64,000 bases of DNA, taken from assembly GCA_023014365.1 (NCBI GenBank), contig JAEBUN010000050.1, positions 186,001 to 250,000 of the forward strand, given 5' to 3'. Below, one piece after another: positions 21,840 through 32,097 of the stretch (its first letter is position 1; every line of letters starts with the position of its first letter). The notes under the pieces were generated by a model. It did not search any database. It saw nothing but the letters and a program-made list of their open reading frames with translations, and had not been told where the DNA came from. The stretch comes from Lepiota brunneoincarnata (taxonomy: Eukaryota; Basidiomycota; Agaricomycetes; Agaricales; Agaricaceae). A program made the translations under genes and the position numbers.

Positions 21840-22855
21840 ACAACCTTGACCTTGTCTGTCCCCAATCCACTCCCCCCTTCTCCTCTTCCTCCACCACCTC
21901 CTCTGTTGTCATCATCAATGATCCCAACATCGAAAGAAATTCCCCAACTCCAATCCCAAGACCATGTCCATTCACACCCTCCAATGCCTTCATCAATGTC
22001 AGAGATGAAACTCCCAACCCCAATACCACACCTGAACCAGAGCCAGTAGCCATCTTACCCATCAACTTCCACACAGCTGGAGTAAAAAATGTAGAACCAA
22101 TCATAACCAGTGTAGAAGACTTATGCACCATTGCCTCCACCCAATTCCTCACTGACAAAGTCAACAATGCCCCCATCAGCGATTACGACCAAGAAGTATG
22201 GTTGAACTATACTCATCATGTTAAACAAACAAAACTCCTCCATGATGCCTTCCACACCCAATGAAAGTGGACCAAAAACTATGAGGTATTCCTCCTCACA
22301 TGCCAAGGACTCATGTCCCAGATGCCAAGAAAGAAACAACCCAATGTGACACCCCCCACCAACAAAATCACCCCAACTCCCACATCAGGAAGAAAGAACC
22401 CTGTCAGAACTAACAATCCCTTCTGTAAAAACACCACCAAACCAACTCCACTACGGAACTCCCCCATTCCCATCCAACAAATTCCAAACCCCAAACCCAA
22501 TAATAGATCCCGATGCATTCAATGCAAACAAATTGGACATTGGGCCATGGACTGCCTCCAGTTTGCCTGCCTTGGTTGCAAACAATACACTCCAGGCCAT
22601 TACTCATACGATTGCATCAAATATAGATGCCCACACTGCGGAGTATTCCAACCTCACCATAAACAAACTGAGTGCCCCTCAAAAGGAACAAGGCATATGC
22701 CTTACAACAGACCTATGACCGCTTGACCCCAAACCACCTCATCCTTCCATTACCAATACTTAAGACTTGAATACCCTGAAGAAGATGACTTTGACGATGG
22801 ATACAACAACATCACCATGTCCAACATATGTGGAGAACCAGTAGGAGATTTTTAG
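21830..22855 (+). pseudogene. Extra chromovirus ORF3 with three zinc knuckles
   Basis: Downstream of the chromodomain and before the 3' LTR is a third ORF in a new frame. Its ATG (21830) overlaps the Pol stop (ATGTCCATGA). It has a Ser/Pro-rich N-terminus, a conserved middle (PISDYDQE ... NYTHHVKQTK), and three consecutive zinc knuckles: CIQCKQIGHWAMDC, CLGCKQYTPGHYSYDC and CPHCGVFQPHHKQTEC (22513-22677). An acidic tail (YPEEDDFDDGY) ends at TAG 22853-22855. Two TGA stops interrupt it (22262, 22724). The same order of blocks exists in the second copy at 62393-63762, so the ORF belongs to the element. Function unknown; a nucleic-acid-binding or accessory Gag role is inference. Confidence 0.8.
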
Positions 22856-22927
22856 TACTCCACTCAAACTCAACAGAAAGAAAAGATGTAACAGTTATAA
22901 TGGAATATAACCTTAAAAACGGGGTAA

Positions 22928-23342
22928 TGTTATCAGAATTCCCCAATCAGAAACCTGTCTGGAAGGAACTCTTATCAGAAGCACCTAGTATATAAATAGA
23001 TAGAAGAACTGTCACTCTGAAACAATCAGAAGTGCATATCAGAACAATCTATAATTAGATAGATAAGACTTTGACTCAGTATGACTCACTTTACCTGAGT
23101 CCAGATATATATAGTAGGAGCATAGCCACACATAGTAGTATATAAGGATACTGTACTGTACCTTGTATCCTTATCTTAGTGTTATACAGTTCTTGCCTCC
23201 TATACCTCTTTGCCCTTAAACCGGCTGGACTATAGTGCTCTGTCGTCTCTAAGTCACACCTAGTAGAACAAGACCAAGTCTGTATAGACATCTTGCCTCG
23301 AACACTGTGCTACTCAAGAGCGAACCCCTAACCTGGGTAACA
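22928..23342 (+). repeat. 3' LTR of chromovirus
   Basis: 415 bp, preceded by a purine-rich stretch (TTAAAAACGGGGTAA, 22912-22926) that is the likely polypurine tract. The right flank resumes hAT sequence at 23343. Confidence 0.9.
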
Positions 23343-24055
23343 CTCGAGGCCTTGAGGTGGGTGGATCCTCAACAGGAGGCACTGTAGGTGTTGCTCAGGT
23401 AAGAACATGAAAAAGCTAAATAAGTGAAAATAAACATACCTTTTTGAGCCATAAAAAAGGTTGTGAGGGTGGTCAGGCCAGGATCTGTGTTCCCTCAGGC
23501 CTTCCATGTTGGCTTCAGGATGTGTTGACTTGGAATGCATTGACCTGCAACACAACATGCAGATTGCTTGCCTTAAGGTCCAGGAGGTTCCATAGCCAGT
23601 TCCACACTCTCGATAGCAGGCTTGGCAGCATTTTTGGTGGGTTTGGTGAGGCAGTTGTCATCAGGAGGGAGAGGGTTGGCTTCAGAGCTGGGTGAGTGTA
23701 CCCAATTGATTTTGGATGCATCCTTGAGGGAACTGTCTGGATTTAATGCACAGTTGTCACTTGCTGACATGATATGTGTAGGAACTGTGGGTATTCGAAG
23801 GTGTTGACAGCATGGGGGATGAAGGTGGAATGAAAATTTCAAGTCAAGCCTTTGTTGATGTTTGGCATGGGTGGGCACTGCCACCCTTGCCATCACCAAA
23901 CCTGCCACCCACTGAGAGGCCTTAACTCATGCATTCAAATGTGTTTGGATGCATTCAGGCTCCCTATGCTTATGCCTGAACTGTGAACTGAGTCGGCAGG
24001 CCAAGGTTCAAACCTGAACCTGAACCAGACTGAACCTTTGGGTTCAGCAGCCCTA
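23343..24055 (-). other. hAT 5' region and right terminus
   Basis: This is the hAT part upstream of the transposase, cut off from it by the chromovirus. It ends with TTCAG/GAACCT subterminal repeats (24005-24050) and the TIR. It matches 37828-38040 of the hAT derivative (reverse orientation). Short minus-strand frames (23573-23908) may be an N-terminal exon or leader; I cannot support a product. Confidence 0.6.
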
Positions 24056-24063
24056 ATAGTCAC

Positions 24064-24948
24064 AAACCTATGGAACTCATGTAGCAGGCACAAGTAGTGT
24101 GTTAACTCACTTCAATCCCCACATCACAGTCACATCCTCGCTGAAGCCATGTCCAAACCGCAGATGTGTGCCAGACATTGCTTGCTATGGCACATCAGCT
24201 CGAACTGTTTTCAATAAATCAAATTGAAATATGGTATTGACATTGCCACTAATTCATATCCCAAATTTAGTGAGATTCTGAAAGGATTAAGGGAGAAAAC
24301 AGCAATTGGGGGGGACCGTCAATCTTGTGCTGTGAGGCATCCAGGTAAAATAAATTATAAATTATAAATTACAAGCAATGTAGAATGACAGAACTCAATA
24401 CTGCATAGGCTGGGAGAGAGGGATGGGGCTTTCTTCAAGCTCCATTGACCCTGGGTGGTGAGGTTGAGGAGGAAGCAGAGTTGGGTCACCCAGAACTGTA
24501 CACCTCTCAACTGCACCTGTATCAAGTCCAGTGGTGAGGAAACAGGGGAAGTAAGGATTATTAACAAATATACTCAACATCACACAAAAATATCATGGAT
24601 GGCTGTTTTGTTTTGTACCCATTGACAAATGTACTGTAGTGTCTATGACAAGCTATAACATTCTTTTATAAAATTTATATATATAAGAGCTCACCTCGGT
24701 ATCATGCGAATATATCATGAATGGCTGAGGCTTGCTATTGTTCTTTGCATTTTGTCTGTTGTGGAACAATGTAAACTGTATAGTTAGAGAAGCAGAACAC
24801 TGGAATAAGGAAGTTAGTAAGTATTCTGGTGGGCATTGCTACTGTCTACCTTTTGTGGTAGTTAGAATGAATTGGAAAAAGAATAAAGTGAAGGTAAATT
24901 GTGATTAGTTTGAGGCTTTGGCCATTGCACCTCACCAACAGGGATGTA
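24064..24948. other. Repeat remnant (empty site for the 58-kb MITE)
   Basis: About 24215-24325 matches, on the opposite strand, the sequences flanking the MITE at 58220-58866; TA at 24250-24251 is the unoccupied site. The remainder (24330-24948) is AT-rich with no recognisable gene; minus-strand frames at 24355-24583 have no known motif. Confidence 0.6.
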
Positions 24949-26520
24949 CAGTGGGTCAAAAAACTGTCCCAATGTTTTTATCATTTGGAAAGATCAGCTA
25001 ATAGTGGACCAAGGATATTATGTAAATACTCGGGAAAATAGACAATGATAATATAACATATTGGGATCCTGAATCCGTTTAAACCACGTGATTCGTCCGA
25101 GACGTAATGGATCAATTAATCATTTAATATATTAACTCATTGGGACAGTTTTTTGACTCTCTGTCATTTTCCTAATTAATACATTGTATAGCCTCCTTTT
25201 GCCTTGATAACTACCTTGAGTCTTCTGGTCATGCTTTCTATAAGTTTTTGACACCTTTCTGCAGCATTCCCATTCCACTTTACCACCAACCTGTCCCATA
25301 ATTCATGTATTCTCTCAGATGGTTTCTCATACCCCTTCAACCAGTCCTTTGGGTATACCCAGAGGTGTCCAATGGAATTGGGGTCAGGGGATTGTGCAGG
25401 CTATAGTAGAATTTGCATATTGTTATCTTCAAACCACTCTATTGCCCTTTTAGACTTGTATTTTGGGTCATTGTCCTACTGGAATACTCACTCTTCCTTC
25501 CCTATCTCTAAAGTTTCAAAGCTGTTCACCATCCTATGCTCCAAAATCTCAGAGTACTGCTCTATACTATAATTCCCTCAACCTCCACTAGCATTCCTAC
25601 TCCTTTCCATCTCATAGTCAGCCATACCATAATATTACTACCACCTTCATGCTTAACAATAGGAATAATAGTCTTGTCTGTTCCCCCCTCATACATCTTT
25701 TTATATGACCCAAGCTTGTTGATTTTTGCACAATATCATTTTCCAACTTCTACTGTCCAATCCTTGTGCTTGTAGGCAATGTGAAGTAAGCAATTCAGTG
25801 TTGCTTCTTAGGAGGAGACCATTAGTCTTAACAACAAACCAGAAATTGTTCTTCTTGAGCATATTTCAGATTGTTTGAAGTGTGACAGGAGTAGGAAAGA
25901 TAGGATTGATGAATTTGGTAGCTTGAACAGCATTGTCCAGCTTCCCAGGGGTGATTTAGTCAATTATTGATTAATTATTCTGAGAAGATAGCATGGAGGA
26001 TTGTCCTCCTTTATTGTTTTTCTCATCATGATCAACTTCTTTCATGATGGGCTCAATAGTACTCTTGCTTAGACCAGTTTGGACTGAGTTTGTTGCAGGG
26101 AATAGCCATTCTGAAGAAGAAAAATGACTTGAGAGCACTGGGTAAAAGATATAGTTTTTATAATATAATGGTAAGATGAAAAGATGGTTGAAGTGATTTA
26201 AATATGATCATGTGATATAGAAGAGGTCACATGACAATTTTTGTTATCCTCACACTTGATTTGGTATTGATTTGGCCTGTCCAACACCAGATTTTAGGAA
26301 AATGACAGAGGGTCAAAAAACTGTCCCAATGAGTTAATATTTTAAATGATTAATTACTCCATTACTCCTTGGACAAATCACGTGGTTCAAACGGATTCAG
26401 GATCCCAATATGCTATATTATCATCGTCTATTTTCCCAAGTATTTACGTAATCACCTTGGTCCACTATTAGCTGATCTTTCCAAATGGTGAAAACATTGG
26501 GACAGTTTCTTGACCCACTG
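24949..26520 (-). mobile_element. Second Tc1/mariner-like element, decayed
   Basis: Ends CAGTGGGTCAAAAAACTG (24949) and its complement (26520), with TA duplications at 24947-24948 and 26521-26522. Inverted arms are about 210 bp; each arm has an outer and an inner, oppositely oriented copy of ACTGTCCCAATG. The minus-strand transposase is broken by stops; the segment at 25370-25420 still reads as the SPD..SI.HLW signature with the acidic residue lost to Gly. A truncated sister copy is at 58909-59767. Confidence 0.9.
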
Positions 26521-26522
26521 TA

Positions 26523-27278
26523 AGAAGGGTATGGGTGGGTGGGTTTTGAAAAGGATGCTAGATATTGTGTGGTATCCACATGAAATTGAAGGCTGGCAAG
26601 CGAGGGAGGAGGGTATATATGTACTGCAAAGGTAAAGTTTTGTGTACTAACTCACAAGTGGTGTGACCATGTCACATGTCCACCTTGTGCAAGAATCACC
26701 CTCTGGCTCATGCCTCACCAGATGCCCCACTCAAGGGTGATGTATAGTAGTTTTAAAACTCACTGATGATCCCACTCGAATTTCAAACAACCTCCATCCT
26801 CCTGAAAAAAAAAAGCAAACAAAAAAACAGCCACAGAGCACCAGGGAATGATAACTCAAACAAAACAGATAGCCACCCTGAATGAGAGGGGGGAGCAATT
26901 TTAAGTGGATAGCACTCCATGCCTTTTGATGAAATTTATCTACAGTCGTGGACAACCAAACATGACAAAAACAAAGATTGGGTTTTATATGCATTACTTG
27001 CTGGTATACTTGGGTCAAACTCAGTGCTAATGGCATCCTAGAATATTTTTGAGTCAAGTTGTACAAGCTGAATTTGATTTAGGGGTGATTTCATGTTGTA
27101 ATGACCCCAAAAATTTTGGCCACCCTTGAAAATGGGTGCTAAAATCTCCAAAAAGTGTACAATCAACGTATTTGATGGGACCATGTATTATTCTGGGCAA
27201 AGAATGATATTGAACATATGCAAAATAAGCTAGGAAATAATAATGATTTTCAGCGCCAAGCCATGACCTAATGCAGCC
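26523..27278. other. Repeat segment shared with the flanks of the 20-kb block
   Basis: About 26735-26975 is, on the minus strand, the uninterrupted version of the sequence split at 37468/57927. The frame 26731-27066 (minus) has no recognisable domain. From about 27110 the upstream region of the DDE transposase gene begins. Confidence 0.55.
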
Positions 27279-27692
27279 ATGTCAACCAACCAAGGTGGCC
27301 ACCCTCACAAATGCCTTTGCAACATGTCAGGGCTCAAGAATCAGCCACAAAAAGTACCAAGTAACCCTGTACATACCAATATAGTGGGGTCCTTCAGCCT
27401 GCCAGACACTGGAGAGAACACTGGGGAGCCAATTTCATGTGTTGACTTTGCTGAGGGGGAGGAAACCATCATGACTGATGATTCTGATGTTGAGGAGGCC
27501 GGTGATGAGCTGGAACAATGGGAGGATGAGATTTTTGTGGAGAATGTGTGCACTATCACCATAGAGGGGACCATAGATGAAGATTGGCTCCCATATGAAC
27601 TAAGGAAACATAAAGCTCGTAAAAAGGGTGAGCAGACTTACTCCATTTTCTTCAAAAACCATTCACATCTGTTTGTTAGAATGAGGAAATAG
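27279..27692 (+). CDS. Small acidic ORF upstream of the DDE transposase
   Basis: A 137-codon open frame begins ATG at 27279. The N-terminus holds two Cys (KCLCNMSG), the middle is very acidic (DDSDVEEAGDELEQWEDE) and the end is basic (ELRKHKARKKGEQ). I do not recognise a family. It precedes the transposase frame by 22 bases and is either its first exon or a separate ORF of the same element. Confidence that it is a real product is low. Confidence 0.4.
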   Translation: MSTNQGGHPHKCLCNMSGLKNQPQKVPSNPVHTNIVGSFSLPDTGENTGEPISCVDFAEGEETIMTDDSDVEEAGDELEQWEDEIFVENVCTITIEGTIDEDWLPYELRKHKARKKGEQTYSIFFKNHSHLFVRMRK

Positions 27693-27714
27693 TTATATTT
27701 GGGGCCCTGATGTC

Positions 27715-28999
27715 ATGAGTAAGAGTGCACGCACCCAATGTCAGTATAAAAAAGCTTGGATTGGCCAAATGAGGCTTGATGACTATCTCCCCTCCAACAT
27801 TCCAGGTCCACAGGCCACAGTGGACAAAGGTGGATCCAGAAATGCACCTGAGGAACCAGGGAACCCTCCAATGCCACCTAGCAGAGAATCCTGGAGCCCT
27901 GGCTGCAGGCCTGGCCCCATCACTGATGAGGGTGGTGAGGAGTATGGTGAGGAAGACTGGGAGGAAGATCTTGAGGAGGAGATGCATGGCATGGATTCTA
28001 TCAGGCCATGGGGTAAACTTCATGACAAAATTGATACGTACCTCCAGCAACACTTGAAAACCCTTCCTGTATCACAGACCAACCAACTCATAATATTGTG
28101 CTGTTTTGCAACACTTTGGATTAAAAACTTGGGTTATATGGCAACAAGTCAGCAGATTGCTGAATAGTACAAAGATATGGATTGGACCTACTTTGCTCAG
28201 AAGGTCCAAGCCCTTGCATGATACTACCAGCATTTTGAATGCCTTCCAGATGTGAAGTGGGGAGGTCTCCAACCATCCACAACACTCTTGGCAGATGAAT
28301 GAGTTCAACATGCAGCAAAGAACTGGCTCAATATCCAAAAGCCAGGGACAGTGACACCACCCACATTTCACATGGTCCTCAATAACCAAATCCTCCCCTC
28401 ACTGCTGATCTCACTGAGCAGACCTCTCAGTGAGAGAATGGCATGATGATGGTTGCAGAAACTAGGATGGAGACTGATGGTACTGCAAAAGGGAGTGTAT
28501 ATGGATGGACATGAGCAGCTTGATGTTGTGGAGGTTTCTGCCAAAAATGCAGGAGTTAGGGCACCACATGGCATGCTATGAGGTGCAAGAAGAGAAGCTC
28601 ACTCATATTCCATCCGTTCTGCAGCCAGGGGAGAAGGAGATCATACCAAACTTTCAGAATGAGACCTGCCTCACTGTTAATGACTACAAAACAACTGCAT
28701 ATCTGATGGAAGGCCAAGTGATCTTGCAGAAAAAGGGTTGGGGTCGATTGATCCATGTGTCAGACTTCATTAATCCAGAAGAGGGGTGGTTGGTGGCTTT
28801 AGATGAGAAGGGGGAGGTCATAGATGAGGCAAGAAAGATCATCTATCCTGGAGCAAATGGTGATGCATGGTGGGATATGGATCAACTTGTGAAGCAGGTT
28901 GAACACACCATTACAGTTTTCAAGAAGCAGCACCCTGGTTGCATTGCTTTGTTTATCTTTGATCAATCCTCAGCATATGCCTCCCTCCCACATGACACA
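27715..28999 (+). pseudogene. DDE-superfamily transposase, N-terminal and central part
   Basis: It starts MSKSARTQCQYKKAW, an N-terminus like those of common basidiomycete DDE endonuclease-type transposases. The frame is broken by stops at 28165, 28219, 28300 and around 28444-28451 and shifts by one base near 28550. The second segment (28505-28999) is open and contains KKGWGRLIHVSDFI, a WWDMDQLVKQVEHTI helix and the catalytic segment ALFIFDQSSAYASLP. The gene is cut at 29000 by a Gypsy element and resumes at 36562. Function would be cut-and-paste transposition; this copy is dead. Confidence 0.8.
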
Positions 29000-29000
29000 C

Positions 29001-29454
29001 TGTGAGGGAGGAAACGCACTCACAAGTGGAACTTCACGTGTGCTCCCTCCCCACCATTGTGCTATTGATCCCGACGTGTCTTGACTCCCGAGGCATTGTG
29101 CTTCCTGGTGGCACAATGCCCCTCTCATCCTCTAGCATAGTTCTCATCTCTGCTTCTGTAGATACTCATTCTTCTCCCTTCACAACGTATTCTAGTAGTC
29201 ATAGCTAATTGTCTTCTAGGTAGTATAAAGCTCAGGTGCTTGTGCATCTGAGGTAGTTAGTTCTCCAGACCCCCCTTTTGTCTCAATCCCTTTCTTCCGC
29301 TCTTTCGTATCTCAAACCTACTGTCTTTACTCATCTAATCATCACACTTGTTTGTCTCCCTTTGCTCCTGATGGACTTGAGCCCTGGCAACTGTTCCGTC
29401 AGTCCCACTTGTCTTTATTTTATCTTAGTTGTGAACATGACTTGTTGATCTTCA
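29001..29454 (+). repeat. 5' LTR of Gypsy element, with primer site just after
   Basis: 454 bp. Two bases after it, TGGAGCCCACCG (29457-29468) has the TGG start of a tRNA 3'-end primer site; the tRNA is not identified. Confidence 0.93.
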
Positions 29455-29562
29455 ACTGGAGCCCACCGCAAGGGGCTTCTAGACCTGACCCTCTCCCTAT
29501 CCGACACCTCAATCCCTCAGAACCTCGCGCCATACTACCCTCCATCAGACTCCTCATCAGCA

Positions 29563-30808
29563 ATGACATTTTACACAGCTCCTGGACACACACCACAGAC
29601 CACTATGGCATACTACAGAGCAAATTTCTTCGAAGACCAGCAAGCTTGGGCTGGCACCCCAACATGGAACCCTAACCCACACCGTTACCCGGCACCCTGT
29701 TATAGTAATAATGTCCAAGCTGGACCCTCAAGACCTGGGTTTGTTCCCACGCAATGGGGGGATCCAGCCAACCCCTTGCCATCCCAGATCAAGCTCCTCC
29801 TCAGCAAATGGACCTGCCCCTAACCATCCTGTGGCACCATCTACCCCACATGGCCCCCAGCAAGCATTCCCTCAAGCCCTGCCACAGCCTCAACCTTTGC
29901 AAATACCACAGCAGGCACCTACCCACTTCCCACAGCAGCAGCCGCCCCAGTACCAGCCTCCAGCACCAGCTCAGCCAGCAGCCCCTGCTCAACAGCCAGC
30001 ACCAGCCTATCCAGTAGCACCTGCTCAGCCATCGGCGCCAGCACCAGTGCAGCCCCAGCATGTCCATCACCACTACCAAGCCCCCCAGCCCCAATGACAC
30101 ATGCTAGCCCCTCATGACCGAAGTGCTCCCAAGTTTGATGGCCAGCCACTGTCTCTCATGCGCTTTCTAGACAAAATGGCAATCTTGGGTAATGACTGTG
30201 GATTATCCCCCCAGGAATTAATCCAACACACGCTCCGCTACCTCAAGAGCCGGGAATATGAAATCTGGCGATCCTGTACCTCCACCCAGGACTGGGACCA
30301 ATTCAAGCAAGACATTATTATGCTGTACCCTGGAGCCGAGGACAACCAAAAGTACTCCATCGCTGATCTAGAAATGTTTGTGGAGACACAAGCCACTATC
30401 CCCATGCGTAGTCGCTACCAATTCAGTGAGTATTTCCGCCAATTTGTCACCATAGCTAATTGGTTGCTTGACGAGGATAAGCTCACAGCCAGAGAATGTA
30501 ACACCTTTTTCCTTTCGGGCTTTCACATCGACTTCCATAATCAGCTACGCAGTCAACTCCGCCTAAAGGACCCTGACCACCTGCTCACACAACCATGGGA
30601 TATTCAAGACGTCGAACAAGCAGCCAGGTTTTTCCTGGATCACAATGGAGCCACCAGCGTGGCCACCTTCCCAATGCACTTCTACAGCCAGCCACCTACC
30701 ACCCCCAATATTCCCATTCCACCACCCGTTCCTTCAGCAGCCCCTCAGCCAACATTCAACATGTCTTCGGTAGAGCAGTTCCTTGTGTCAGACACATTTC
30801 TTGATTGA
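29563..30808 (+). pseudogene. gag: Gypsy Gag with Pro/Gln-rich N-terminus
   Basis: The frame begins at 29563 (MTFYTAPGHT), shifts near 29790, and continues as a long Pro/Gln/Ala-rich tract (29830-30095). After a TGA at 30095-30097 the same frame gives the Gag core: PKFDGQPLSLMRFLDKM, EIWRSC, DWDQFKQDI, SEYFRQFVTIANWLL and a C-terminal proline-rich end at 30808. Beyond the stop, 30890-30935 encodes a knuckle-like CFFCSESHQLRSYP whose last Cys is replaced by Tyr. Three or more lesions make it non-functional. Confidence 0.85.
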
Positions 30809-31039
30809 TTAGCAGGAAAGCTGGGATGGCAGCCCAATACAGGGCCCATTACCTCTTATACACAATGTACCGGGACTGCACCTCCACATTGTTTTTTTTG
30901 TTCTGAAAGCCACCAACTTCGCAGCTACCCCAAGGTTACCAAATATATACAAAGAGGGTTATGCAGATATGACACGCAGAACCGCCTCACCCTGCCTAAC
31001 AGTACCATAGTATCAAGACAGAACACCCCTGGTCAAAAC

Positions 31040-32092
31040 ATGATGGAAGGAATCGACAGCTGGCACCAAGGCCAGAACCAATCAGCACCTCCACCTCAGC
31101 AACCAACAGCGCAGGCCAATATCCTTGAAGCCCCAACAGTACACCAGTACTCCTACGACACGACCCCAGCTAACATAGCCACAACCAAGCCAGGAACCAT
31201 GTCCATCCAAGAACTGGAAGAATTACGACTACTTGATACAGTTGCTGTCTCATCCATGAAACGTGCCAATGAAATTCGCAAGTGTTTAGGACCCACCGGA
31301 AAGCCTAAGGATGCAAGTACCCCTCGATCCAGCAAGGTACCAACCCCCCAGCCCTCCAAAAACATTCCGCAGCACCCTTCAAGTTCATCTACACCTCAGT
31401 ACCGCTATATGACACCAATTGAAGGCACGACTTCAGTACAGGACGTCATCGACCAGAGTTTGAACAGCACAGTCACTCTAACACAACACGAGCTCTATGT
31501 TTCCCCCGATGTTCAAAAACACATCAAGGACCAAGTCACAACCCAAAGGATACCCCCAGGCACTGCTGGTGTCTTGGTGATCTGTGAATTCCCTTCCGAA
31601 GGCCCCATCACCTCCCTTATTCAGCAGAAACCCCTTCCTGACAATGTCATAGTTGCCAACTCCATTGAAGACCTCCACACCATACCACTCAATATTGATG
31701 GAAAACTCACAGTTGATGCAATTCTTGACGAAGGATCGCAGATCATAGGTATTCAGAGAGACGTGTGGGAAAAGCTGGACACACCAATGAGATCTGATCA
31801 TACTATGATTATGGAGTCTGCTAATGCCTCTAGGGATGCTACTATAGGCCTCCTAAAGGACCTCCCAGTCCACATCGGCACTTCAACCTTCTATATCCAA
31901 GTTCAAGTTGTCGAAAATGCCTCTTATGAGGTTTTGCTTGGTCGCCCCTTCCTTACACTATTGAATTCAGTCACCCACCACTTCCTGGATGGCAACTCAA
32001 GCATTACCCTCACTGACCCCAACACTCTATCCGTTATCACCATCTCCACCCAGCCTTGCATCTGTCCTGCATCAACTGCACAGGGTTTTTGA
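31040..32092 (+). pseudogene. pol: Gypsy Pol, aspartic protease region
   Basis: The 350-codon open frame has a Pro/Ser/Thr-rich N-terminal half and a retroviral-type aspartic protease: VDAILDEGSQIIG (the active-site triad position reads D-E-G) followed by the late motif YEVLLGRPFL. The frame ends at 32092, and RT continues in another frame after a frameshift. The Glu in the active-site triad is unusual, since D-S-G or D-T-G is typical; whether it is a lineage feature or decay is not clear. Confidence 0.75.
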
Positions 32093-32097
32093 GTATC

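Larger units (their letters stand above)
15447..23342 (+). mobile_element. Ty3/Gypsy chromovirus with an extra 3' ORF (decayed)
   Basis: LTRs (15447-15859, 413 bp; 22928-23342, 415 bp) start TGTTATCA and end GGTAACA. The interior encodes Gag with a zinc knuckle, Pol in a different frame (protease, RT, RNase H, integrase, chromodomain), and a third ORF rich in zinc knuckles before the 3' LTR. Many in-frame stops are present, mostly TGA where related proteins have Arg. Flanks are CTCAG on the left and CTCGA on the right, so a clean 5-bp duplication is not seen. It is inserted in the 5' part of the hAT. A second copy occupies 61970-64000 on the minus strand. Confidence 0.92.
4990..24055 (-). mobile_element. 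hAT transposon, 19 kb including three nested elements
   Basis: The left end is TAGGGGTGCCAAAGTTCAG (4990-5008). The right end, on the complementary strand, begins TAGGGCTGCTGAAC (24055 inward). Identical 8-bp direct repeats ATAGTCAC flank it (4982-4989 and 24056-24063), the hallmark target duplication of hAT elements. Both ends carry dense subterminal repeats of TTCAG/GAACCT type. Subtracting the Copia B (4996 bp plus duplication), mariner (1605 bp plus TA) and chromovirus (7896 bp) insertions leaves about 4.5 kb, a normal hAT size. The transposase is on the minus strand. A deleted relative lies at 37828-39217 in opposite orientation. Confidence 0.93.

Noticed and set aside
21811..22607. Minus-strand Gly/Val-rich frames opposite ORF3
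   Set aside because: They are shadows of the Pro/Ser/Thr-rich plus-strand ORF3.
29001..29454. Short plus-strand frames in the LTR (28899-29208) as genes
   Set aside because: The same frames recur in the 3' LTR (36108-36561) and have no motif; they are LTR sequence.
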